The notes below the pieces were generated by a model. It saw only the letters and a list, made by a program, of their open reading frames with translations. It made no database searches and was not told where the DNA came from. DNA of 9,147 bases from Halobacteria archaeon (GTDB taxonomy: Archaea; Halobacteriota; Methanoliparia; Methanoliparales; Methanoliparaceae), in assembly GCA_013329575.1 (NCBI GenBank), contig DUJX01000015.1, forward strand, positions 1-9,147, in the 5' to 3' direction. Below, piece after piece: positions 1 through 7,051 of the stretch (positions are counted from its first letter, which is position 1; the number at the start of each line of letters is the position of its first letter). A program made the translations under genes and the position numbers.

Positions 1-2495
1 TAAAAATAGAGACAAACGAAGTAGTAGACGTGATAAAAAAACGAAATTTTAAGAGGATTGACGAAGATAAGGCGGAGACAATCATAAAAGATTTTGAACG
101 GATATACAGGCAGAACAAGGATCAGGTGTTTGGAAGTTATGATGATACCATAAATGATATGAAGGTCACTTATCCCTACCATCCAGATTTAGTGAATGTA
201 TTAACCGATATTATAGAAAAGGCTGGGTTGCAGAGGACAAGAGATATGCTGAAGATCACAAGGAAGATAATACGGCAGATATGGAAGAGCGATGACGATC
301 CATATGCAATTATGCCTTGGCATCTCGATGTCACGTTGGATTCGTTCCATGGAGATTTGTTCAGAAGCGGTATCTTTGCAGATTATTCGTCTGTAATAAT
401 GAGCGACATCAAGGAAGATGCTGAAAAATTCAATATGCCTATGCTGGCGAGGAAGATAGCGATAGTCATCTTCCTCCGGACGTATATATATGACAGCCCG
501 ACGCCTCAACCTTATTTTCCAGGTGCTTATGATATCGCCAAGATGGTCTATGAGCAGGATTTCTTCATAAAAAACCGATTGATGCCTACTGCTATTATTG
601 ATACACTCGAACAGATGGAGAACAAAGAGTATATGCACCATCTACAGACCAAAGATGGAAGATACTGGTTCTGGAAGATCGCATCCGTGAAAGAACAGAT
701 AGAGAGCGAGGCAAGAAGGTTAATAGATGAGAATAAGGATTCTGTCGAAGAAAAAATGGCTGAATTGGTGGAAAAATTGATAAGAGGTAGTACTCCTACA
801 AGAAGAGAAAAGAAAAGGAATATAACGAGTATTAAGGTTCTAAATGAGAAGGCAACATACACGACAAGACAAATAGACAAAGATGTTGAAGATACATCGG
901 TGTACAAAACGATCTTCTTGGTCAATGGAGATACAACATTGGAAGATTGCGAGCGGATAATGTTCAAGTTTAAGAATTCAGACAGAAGATACAAGAATAC
1001 TGTAATATGCGTCTATCCCTACTCCAGCGATGATTATAAAAAATGTATGCAACACGCTGCTCTCATGCTGGCATGCGAAAAGATAAAAAAAGATCTATCC
1101 CAGTTATACCCTGGAGCGGATGAAGACGTATTAAAAGTTCAAAAATCGATAATAGAAAGGCTTTATTCTAGTGCCGAAGATGGACTTGAAAGAGAGTTAT
1201 TCAGAACATTCAAGAAAATCGTGTATCCTTCTACAGAAAAAGACAAAACAAGACCGAAAGCGGCATGGATAGAGGCCCCGGAAGGAGCAGAGCCTACACT
1301 TTTAGGACAGACGTTTCTTGCTCTTTCTTCTCCTCAATTGGCAAAAATACTTGATAGCCTCTCTTTTGATCTGTTGAGAAGAGAGATAAACGATATTATG
1401 AGAATAGATATCGAAAACGAGTCGTCAAAGAAGATTGGCGAGATTAAGGATTGGTTTAAGACAAACCCAGCGTTTCCTATGGTAGAAGATAAGGATATTG
1501 AGAAAGCGATAAAAGAGGGTGTGGAAAAGTTATCTATCGGGGTAGGCAATGGAGAGATATGGTATAAAAAGATATACGAGAAAGACGTCGATTTTGATCA
1601 TGATATAGGAAACGTGCCAGAATATCTGAAAGATGATTATAAAATTCTGTCATGGAAAGAAGCGATTAATCTACAGGTAGATAGACTGCTTGAAGAGAAA
1701 AAAAATGCTGGAGAAAATATAAAAATGGACTATATGGTAAGATATGGCGACTCTGACTATCCATTAGAAACATTGATAAAACAGACTGAATGGGAAGAAA
1801 TAATCAGACAAGGATTCATAATAAAGAAAAAAGAGATAGTAAAACCTCCAAAAAAAGATTTTAGAATCAAAATTACACCAGAAGATATTACAGCCAAGCC
1901 AGGTGATGAGATAGAGGTAAAAGTAATAATAGAACCGGTAGGAGAAGAAGATATATTTGTAAAAATACATCCAGAGTTGGGTAAAGTAATGCCTGAAAAG
2001 GGAGAAGTACCGTTAGAATGCACATGGAAATTGAATGTGCCCTACGTGAAAGGTATGAAAGGGGTAGAGATCAAAGTTGAGAGTGATGAGCAAAGAAAAG
2101 GGGAGATACTGGTACTCCATATTGAGAGCGATGTTATCTCTACACGAGAGATACGCAAGGAACATATTGGGATGGTCTTGTTCGAAGTATCAGGGATAAA
2201 AAATGTGGATTTATTGAAAGAACTAAACACATTATCTGAGAATGTAGGAAAGAAGACAGCAGTATTTGGTAATGTAAAAATCAGCAAGGATAACAAGGAG
2301 ATAAACATATCTCTTAAAGATATAACGGGAGATATCGCTGAATATATGATATCTCAAACCGAGGAATTAATGAACGGAGAAACAAGCATGGATTTAACCG
2401 GTTATCTTGACACCATCAAGATCGATGAACTGGCGTTCCACAAAATATCACCATACAACGGTAAAGCAGAATTCAAATTAAAGAAGAGTGGATAA
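1..2495 (+). CDS. DUF499-type AAA+ ATPase, 5'-truncated by the window edge
   Basis: The reading frame is open to the left edge (first whole codon at 3, reading KIETNEVVDV into the GTG at 30), so the GTG is internal and the real start lies outside. What remains is the C-terminal ~830 residues. Counting from the GTG: TYPYHPDLVNVL (47-58) and LQRTRDMLKI (67-76), followed by DPYAIMPWHLDVT (90-102), match the 'YPFHP ... QRTRG ... DPY.I.P' block that I know follows the AAA+ core in DUF499 proteins. A middle alpha/beta part (about 295-410) carries TIFLVNGDTTLEDC. A beta-rich, probably Ig-like domain (about 609-700, RIKITPEDITAKPGDEIEV) precedes a small C-terminal alpha/beta domain. Walker motifs are not visible because that part is upstream. 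In known clusters DUF499 proteins sit with DUF1156 DNA methylases and helicases, so an NTP-driven role in DNA modification or phage defence is inferred. The stop codon directly abuts the next ATG. No frameshift is seen. Family assignment is fairly sure; the biochemical role is not. Confidence 0.8.
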   Translation, partial: KIETNEVVDVIKKRNFKRIDEDKAETIIKDFERIYRQNKDQVFGSYDDTINDMKVTYPYHPDLVNVLTDIIEKAGLQRTRDMLKITRKIIRQIWKSDDDPYAIMPWHLDVTLDSFHGDLFRSGIFADYSSVIMSDIKEDAEKFNMPMLARKIAIVIFLRTYIYDSPTPQPYFPGAYDIAKMVYEQDFFIKNRLMPTAIIDTLEQMENKEYMHHLQTKDGRYWFWKIASVKEQIESEARRLIDENKDSVEEKMAELVEKLIRGSTPTRREKKRNITSIKVLNEKATYTTRQIDKDVEDTSVYKTIFLVNGDTTLEDCERIMFKFKNSDRRYKNTVICVYPYSSDDYKKCMQHAALMLACEKIKKDLSQLYPGADEDVLKVQKSIIERLYSSAEDGLERELFRTFKKIVYPSTEKDKTRPKAAWIEAPEGAEPTLLGQTFLALSSPQLAKILDSLSFDLLRREINDIMRIDIENESSKKIGEIKDWFKTNPAFPMVEDKDIEKAIKEGVEKLSIGVGNGEIWYKKIYEKDVDFDHDIGNVPEYLKDDYKILSWKEAINLQVDRLLEEKKNAGENIKMDYMVRYGDSDYPLETLIKQTEWEEIIRQGFIIKKKEIVKPPKKDFRIKITPEDITAKPGDEIEVKVIIEPVGEEDIFVKIHPELGKVMPEKGEVPLECTWKLNVPYVKGMKGVEIKVESDEQRKGEILVLHIESDVISTREIRKEHIGMVLFEVSGIKNVDLLKELNTLSENVGKKTAVFGNVKISKDNKEINISLKDITGDIAEYMISQTEELMNGETSMDLTGYLDTIKIDELAFHKISPYNGKAEFKLKKSG

Positions 2496-3032
2496 ATGGA
2501 AAGTGATGATATAGATATAAAATATATCGTAAATCTAAGATGGATTCGGCCATTAAAAGGAGTTATACATTATGAGACAAAACTGGCAGAATTTATACCT
2601 CTTATCACATCTAACGAAATAAATGAAATAAAAACGGAAAAAAATAATGGTATACTATCAGTAAGATGTAGAGTATTCTTTCCTGAATTTAAATATTTAG
2701 CCACGAGTTTTGGCTTTAATACAGAAAAAGAAGAAAAGGATGAAAAGGAACATTTCAAATCAAAGAGCAGTAAATCCCGAATCAGTGATTCCAGATATAT
2801 AACAGAAGACAGGGAAGCCTATCTAAAACTTATGGTTTATGCGGTTGTGAGACAATCCATCCGATCAGAAGTGAAAGCACATATGCTTATAGAAACCGTA
2901 AAAAAACTTCCATATACCGAATTGAGATACTGGGCGAACATATTCTCTAAGTATTATAAAGAATATGGAAATATCAGAGCATTATATAGACCTGCACGTG
3001 CTTTTAGAGAGGTGTATGATATTGACAGATGA
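2496..3032 (+). CDS. Uncharacterised 178-aa protein between DUF499 ATPase and SNF2 helicase
   Basis: I do not recognise this family. The ATG at 2496 immediately follows the TAA of the DUF499 gene (TAAATG), and the gene's own end overlaps the helicase start, so all three are very likely co-transcribed and translationally coupled. The upstream ribosome-binding match is weak (GAAGAG within the preceding gene), which fits coupling. The protein has three visible parts. Residues 1-73 are mixed beta/alpha with a hydrophobic, aromatic face (NLRWIRPLKGVIHYE; VRCRVFFPEFKYLATSFGF). Residues 75-100 are a charged, low-complexity Lys/Glu/Ser linker. Residues 101-178 look helical, rich in Arg, Lys and Tyr (VYAVVRQSIRSEVKAHM, RALYRPARAF). 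There is no signal peptide, membrane segment, cysteine cluster or obvious catalytic motif. A small adaptor or nucleic-acid-binding subunit bridging the ATPase and the helicase is an inference from position only. The gene is sound; the function is unknown. Confidence 0.85.
   Translation: MESDDIDIKYIVNLRWIRPLKGVIHYETKLAEFIPLITSNEINEIKTEKNNGILSVRCRVFFPEFKYLATSFGFNTEKEEKDEKEHFKSKSSKSRISDSRYITEDREAYLKLMVYAVVRQSIRSEVKAHMLIETVKKLPYTELRYWANIFSKYYKEYGNIRALYRPARAFREVYDIDR
3009..3014 (+). promoter_or_regulatory. Shine-Dalgarno site of the helicase gene
   Basis: GAGGTG matches the archaeal anti-Shine-Dalgarno sequence and lies inside the 3' end of the 178-aa gene. It places the helicase start at 3016 (ATG, 1-nt spacing, tight) or 3022 (TTG, 7-nt spacing, ideal), and argues against the upstream in-frame ATG at 2965. 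Confidence 0.6.
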
Positions 3033-5961
3033 AAATATACTCATTAAAACCATTATACAGCATTTATCATACGATCCTGTTCTTTTTTTCTATAATTATC
3101 TTTATCCAACCGATTATAGATATTCTAAAAAACCTATAAAGGCATATCTTCATCAGATTGATTTATTGAGCAGATTACAATTAATACGACCCGTAAGAGC
3201 TTTAATAGGTGATGAAATAGGACTGGGAAAGACAATCGAGGCGGCGGCAATTTTGAGATACTTAGACGTCAGAAAAGAGATAAACAGAGTTCTTATCCTA
3301 TCGCCCAAAATTCTAATAAATCAATGGAAGAGTGAGCTAAGAAGGGCTGGTGTAAAATATCGTGATATCAAGGAAATAGTGAGAAGCAATATTAGATCTT
3401 TAGAAAGAGAAAGTTTCAGTGATCATTATTATATTGCTTCAATAGATCTGGTAAAGAGAGAAGAACGTAAAACAATTGTAAATAAAGCAGATTGGGATGC
3501 AATAGTCGTTGATGAGGTACATAACGCTGGATATAATACACAGAGATGGCAACTAATCAAAGATCTAACATGTAGCGAAGAGGGCAGGAAAAGGCATGTG
3601 ATATTTTTGTCAGCTACGCCGCACAGAGGAAATGCATTAGATTATCTATATCGGCTTTATCTATTAGATCCATACCTTTCTAATGAGAAAATCAAGAAAA
3701 AAGAACTGGATAATCGAGATTTTTATAGATTAACCCACGGTTCAATTTTATACAGAAGAACAAAAGAGTCGGTGAACGAGATAGAAGGAGAAAAAATATT
3801 TACAAATTGTAATTTTTATGCAGTGGCTGTCCAACCAACGAAAGAAGAGATGGAGTTCTCCCATATATTAGTCAGTTTTTTGCGGGACAAGATTGAATCT
3901 ATTTATGAGGCGTATCCATCACCTGCTGCACTCTTAGCGGTACTTGTAAGAAAAAGAGCAAGTTCAAGTCCTGTTGCCGCCATCAAAACATTTACTCATA
4001 TATTAGAAGGGTTATCTGCAAAAGCTCCGAGAGATATAATTACTATGACTGGGACTGGGTACGATGAGGAGGAGATAGAGAGTATTTTAGGATTAGATTA
4101 TGGCGGAATAGACGAAATAGATAAAGACCTTGATGAAGTAGTAGAAAAACTTGTAAAGAAATGTTCAAATATACTAGATAAATCTGATGAGACGACAATC
4201 AAAAATCTGATAGATTTGGCAAACATAATAAAAGTAAATGATTCTAAGCTTGATGCGATTATAGCAGTGGTGAATCAATATTTAGATCAAGGAAAGAAGG
4301 TAATAATCTTTACCGAATACAAAGACACACTCGAATATCTTAAATCGAGATTTGAGAAAGAATACGAAGAAGGATTTTTTGAGACTATTTCTGGAGAAGA
4401 TAAACATAGATTTGAAGAAGTAAAAGAGAAATTTGAGGGCGAAAGATGCAATTTATTGATAGCAACCGATGTAGCATCAGAAGGATTGAATTTACAGGTA
4501 GCAAATATTGTAATAAATTACGAAGCGCCATGGTCTCCGGTTAAGCTTGAGCAGAGAATGGGAAGGGTATGGCGTCTTGGGCAGAAGGATGATGTTAACA
4601 TATATACAACATTTATGGCAACTGATGCTGATGTAGACATAATGCAGAACCTGTATGGCAAATTAATTTCAATGAGAGATGCTTTGGACGAGATTAGACC
4701 TTTACTTGGCGAAAAAGTCCAAATTGCATATAGAGCAACAGCAACAGCATCTGAAGGATTATGGAAGACAAAGGGAATAGAATTTACAGAAGTAGATGTT
4801 GACGGAAAGAAAGAAAAGATAAACGAATTCACATTAATTCTCTCCAGTTTAAGAGGAAATCTTTCTCAATATATCGAAAAATTATTATTTATCCTATCAA
4901 GTATGAACGAAGAATTTTCAATAAAATCGATATATCCATATGCAGATCCGGGCGAAATAAAGGAACATCTAACAAATAGATTATCAGCAACATCAACAAA
5001 AGAATATGAAGAATATTCCAAAAGATTATGCCGAATTATCTGCGAAAAATGTGGAGTTGAGGCACGCAGGCAGGAAATATGTAATAGCGATAATCCTCAA
5101 AAAATTTGGAAATTAATACGAGGAGAATTGGAAGGTATGGATGGGATATTAACAACGAATATATTTTTTAGTCCTGCGATTGATCCGGACAATACACATT
5201 ATCTTTTTAATGTCGTGGTAAAACACGATGGAAGATCTGTATTTGAAGAACTTATTTTATACGAAAAATCAAGAAAAAAAATAATATATGGATCTGATCT
5301 TCTAAAATACTTAGTAGAATTGTTCAGCAAACCTCTCGTTTCATTACCTTCAACAAAAGATACTAGCTCATCTTTTGATATAGAACTGGGGGATGAAGCA
5401 AAAATAAAAAGAATGTGTGGTGAGAGATACAGAGGATCGATAGACAAAGTAATGGATTATCTAAAAGATGCCGCTGCGAAGGGATACAGAGAGGATGTTC
5501 AATCTTATAAATATGATATCGAATTAAATAAACTTGCCACTTTTATTGGAATGGAAAATCAGCCAGAAGATATACCGGAAGAAATAAAAAAGAAAATCGA
5601 GAATGCAGCAATGGATTTGGTGATGGAGATCGAAAGACGAGAGGAAAGAAAACCTGATGACGGACCAGCAAAAAGACAAGAACCTTACGATATATACAGT
5701 TATGATCCAAAAACTGGAGAAGAAAGGTTTATAGAAGTAAAAGGGCATGCAGGAGTACAAATCTTTGGGGAATTAAGCGAGAGAGAATTCAAGTTTGGAG
5801 AAGAAAAAGGGGAGCAGACATTTCTAGAACTTGTAAATGCGATTTATGAAGAAAAAAATATTTCTCCATATTTTGCCTATAGTATAACATCAGCATATCT
5901 TGAAAAACTTAGAAAAGATGGCTGGATCAAAAAAGAAAATGACCAATATAATTTAGTTTAA
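3016..5961 (+). CDS. SNF2/HepA-type helicase with C-terminal DUF3883 nuclease-like domain
   Basis: A 981-aa superfamily 2 DNA translocase or helicase. Counting from ATG 3016: Q-like HQ (46-47); motif I DEIGLGKT (66-73); motif Ia VLILSPKILINQW (92-104); motif II DEVH (166-169); motif III SATP (199-202); motif IV VIIFTEY (429-435); motif V TDVASEGLNLQ (484-494); motif VI QRMGRVWRLGQ (513-523). All motifs look intact. A long insert separates the two RecA-like lobes, as in HepA/RapA-like proteins. Cys672, 676, 679 and 689 (C-x3-C-x2-C-x9-C) may bind zinc. Residues about 865-960 match DUF3883, with D892 and E907-V-K909 in the pattern of a restriction-endonuclease-like fold. The gene overlaps the 178-aa gene by 17 nt. 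An ATG at 2965 would overlap by 68 nt and lacks a ribosome-binding site. GAGGTG at 3009-3014 lies one base before ATG 3016 but seven before an in-frame TTG at 3022, so TTG 3022 (979 aa) is a real alternative. Likely the helicase of a DNA-modification/defence operon. Confidence 0.9.
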   Translation: MILTDENILIKTIIQHLSYDPVLFFYNYLYPTDYRYSKKPIKAYLHQIDLLSRLQLIRPVRALIGDEIGLGKTIEAAAILRYLDVRKEINRVLILSPKILINQWKSELRRAGVKYRDIKEIVRSNIRSLERESFSDHYYIASIDLVKREERKTIVNKADWDAIVVDEVHNAGYNTQRWQLIKDLTCSEEGRKRHVIFLSATPHRGNALDYLYRLYLLDPYLSNEKIKKKELDNRDFYRLTHGSILYRRTKESVNEIEGEKIFTNCNFYAVAVQPTKEEMEFSHILVSFLRDKIESIYEAYPSPAALLAVLVRKRASSSPVAAIKTFTHILEGLSAKAPRDIITMTGTGYDEEEIESILGLDYGGIDEIDKDLDEVVEKLVKKCSNILDKSDETTIKNLIDLANIIKVNDSKLDAIIAVVNQYLDQGKKVIIFTEYKDTLEYLKSRFEKEYEEGFFETISGEDKHRFEEVKEKFEGERCNLLIATDVASEGLNLQVANIVINYEAPWSPVKLEQRMGRVWRLGQKDDVNIYTTFMATDADVDIMQNLYGKLISMRDALDEIRPLLGEKVQIAYRATATASEGLWKTKGIEFTEVDVDGKKEKINEFTLILSSLRGNLSQYIEKLLFILSSMNEEFSIKSIYPYADPGEIKEHLTNRLSATSTKEYEEYSKRLCRIICEKCGVEARRQEICNSDNPQKIWKLIRGELEGMDGILTTNIFFSPAIDPDNTHYLFNVVVKHDGRSVFEELILYEKSRKKIIYGSDLLKYLVELFSKPLVSLPSTKDTSSSFDIELGDEAKIKRMCGERYRGSIDKVMDYLKDAAAKGYREDVQSYKYDIELNKLATFIGMENQPEDIPEEIKKKIENAAMDLVMEIERREERKPDDGPAKRQEPYDIYSYDPKTGEERFIEVKGHAGVQIFGELSEREFKFGEEKGEQTFLELVNAIYEEKNISPYFAYSITSAYLEKLRKDGWIKKENDQYNLV

Positions 5962-5974
5962 TTTTTTGTATTTT
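5962..5974 (+). terminator. Poly-T terminator of the defence operon
   Basis: The helicase stop codon is followed directly by six T, then GTA and four T. T-rich tracts without a strong hairpin are the usual archaeal intrinsic termination signal. The gene on the other side is convergent, so termination is expected here. Confidence 0.5.
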
Positions 5975-6064
5975 AGCATTTAAAAGATTATAATTTATCC
6001 CTTCTGACATACACCTCTATATTTTGCTGCTAAGCCGTTCATTGCTAGTCTGTATTTTAAAATA

Positions 6065-6117
6065 GGTTTTGTAGGATACTGTATAGACACATCTCCATAC
6101 AGTATATCTACTAAACC
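6065..6117. repeat. 53-nt imperfect inverted repeat (hairpin) between convergent genes
   Basis: Three paired blocks nest around a 12-nt loop (6085-6096): ATACTGTAT (6076-6084) with ATACAGTAT (6097-6105); GTAG (6071-6074) with CTAC (6108-6111) after a G versus AT internal loop; and GGTTT (6065-6069) with AAACC (6113-6117) after a T-T mismatch. That gives 18 base pairs. It lies in the 209-nt gap between the helicase and the convergent hydratase gene. It could be a structure at the end of either transcript, a protein-binding palindrome, or the remnant of a small mobile element. I see no coding potential in this gap. Confidence 0.65.
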
Positions 6118-6128
6118 ATAAACCAAAC

Positions 6129-6146
6129 ACAAGATTCACAAGATTC
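6129..6146. repeat. Tandem 9-bp duplication ACAAGATTC x2
   Basis: Two exact adjacent copies at 6129-6137 and 6138-6146, just downstream of the 53-nt hairpin and before the hydratase stop codon. Possibly slippage, or an old target-site duplication whose insert has been lost. It has no evident function. Confidence 0.6.
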
Positions 6147-6170
6147 CTGTCGAAGGACTATATAATTATC

Positions 6171-6998
6171 TTACCATAACTCCGCAGAGGCATTCGAGAG
6201 AACAACGGCACCATCCTGATTTTTAGTCTGTATTATATACTTTTTATCATCTACTTTCCATCCTTCAGTGATGATCGTATCTCCGGGATAAACGACGCTT
6301 GAGAATCTCACCTCAAACGACTTAAATCTTCTCGGATCGTTATTACAGAGATTTTTAAGTATGGCTCTTCCAGCAAAACCGTATGTGCATAATCCATGTA
6401 GTATCGGTCTATCGTAACCGGCCGCTTTTGCAAATTCTGGATCGATGTGCAACGGATTAAGGTCTCCTGATAAGCGGTATATCAGGTTCTGGTTTGGTGG
6501 AATACGCACTTCTTCCCTGAAATCAGGGTCTTTTCCCTCGGGTGGAATGTTTCCTGCTTTGGGTGGTTTTTCTCCGCCAAATCCTCCGTCTCCTCGAACT
6601 AAGATGGAAAATGTGTTTGTGAAGATGAGATTACCTTTCTCATCCCTTGTTTCTGCATCAGCATATGTCACAGAATGTTTTCCAGTATCATATATGTCAG
6701 ATACCTTCGCTATAGTCGTAAGTTTACCATCCGTAGGTATCTCATTGTGAAGCACGATCTTTTGTCCGGCATGAAGAAGCATGACGAGATTCAGGTCTGC
6801 TTCACCAAAAAGCCATGCCATTGCAGGGAATGCGGGTATCACTGCGAATGTTGGGTAAACCTTTAAATTTGCTTCATAAACAAAATCTAGATCATCATTA
6901 CCTGCACCAATACCAAGAGCGTAAAGAATTATGTCTTTCCATGTATATTCATATTCTATAGGTTCTGATTTTTTTCCAAGAACATCTAAATTTACCAT
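6171..6998 (-). CDS. MaoC-like 2-enoyl-CoA hydratase 2
   Basis: A 275-aa protein of the double hot-dog MaoC/hydratase-2 family, which adds water to trans-2-enoyl-CoA to give (3R)-3-hydroxyacyl-CoA. Residues 174-194 carry the hydratase-2 signature, YRLSGDLNPLHIDPEFAKAA, with catalytic Asp179 and His184, followed by RPILHGLCTYGFAGRAI. The N-terminal half (IEYEYTWKDIILYALGIGA, then VIPAFPAMAW) is the degenerate first hot-dog repeat that binds the acyl chain. The length matches the hydratase-2 domain of peroxisomal multifunctional enzyme type 2. I chose ATG 6998 because GGTGAT (7002-7007) lies just upstream and family homology starts there. A GTG at 7055 would overlap the preceding gene and add 19 residues unlike the family. 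The gene lies 53 nt downstream of the dehydrogenase gene whose substrate it would make, so the two likely form one soluble cytoplasmic module of fatty-acyl-CoA oxidation or synthesis. The family call is firm; chain-length preference is unknown. Confidence 0.92.
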   Translation of the reverse strand: MVNLDVLGKKSEPIEYEYTWKDIILYALGIGAGNDDLDFVYEANLKVYPTFAVIPAFPAMAWLFGEADLNLVMLLHAGQKIVLHNEIPTDGKLTTIAKVSDIYDTGKHSVTYADAETRDEKGNLIFTNTFSILVRGDGGFGGEKPPKAGNIPPEGKDPDFREEVRIPPNQNLIYRLSGDLNPLHIDPEFAKAAGYDRPILHGLCTYGFAGRAILKNLCNNDPRRFKSFEVRFSSVVYPGDTIITEGWKVDDKKYIIQTKNQDGAVVLSNASAELW

Positions 6999-7001
6999 TT
7001 T

Positions 7002-7038
7002 ATCACCGTTTTTTATTATGTTTACGTCTATATATATT
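7002..7038 (-). promoter_or_regulatory. Shine-Dalgarno site and possible internal TATA box of the hydratase gene
   Basis: GGTGAT (7002-7007) sits four bases before ATG 6998 and decides that start. An AATATATATA tract at about 7028-7038 lies some 30 nt upstream of the ATG and could act as an internal TATA box giving a very short leader. The ribosome-binding site is well supported. The promoter is only possible, because AT-rich tracts are common here and the gene is likely also read from the dehydrogenase promoter. Confidence 0.4.
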
Positions 7039-7051
7039 ACTTGTTGATGCA

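Noticed and set aside
201..994. Long minus-strand frames opposite the DUF499 gene
   Set aside because: Compositional shadows of the plus-strand gene, with no ribosome-binding site and no protein-family character.
2965..3015. Extended N-terminus of the helicase from ATG 2965
   Set aside because: It would overlap the 178-aa gene by 68 nt and has no ribosome-binding site; GAGGTG at 3009-3014 points to 3016 or 3022.
2496..3032. 178-aa gene as DUF3780, a known neighbour of DUF499
   Set aside because: The size is similar, but I see no sequence feature that supports that family, so it is left unnamed.
3016..5961. Helicase as DISARM DrmD
   Set aside because: The SNF2 fold is shared, but no DrmA, DrmB, DrmC or DrmMI neighbour is present and the partner is a DUF499 ATPase.
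6065..6117. tRNA or other standard RNA gene at the hairpin
   Set aside because: A single AT-rich stem with no cloverleaf, T-loop or conserved tRNA bases.
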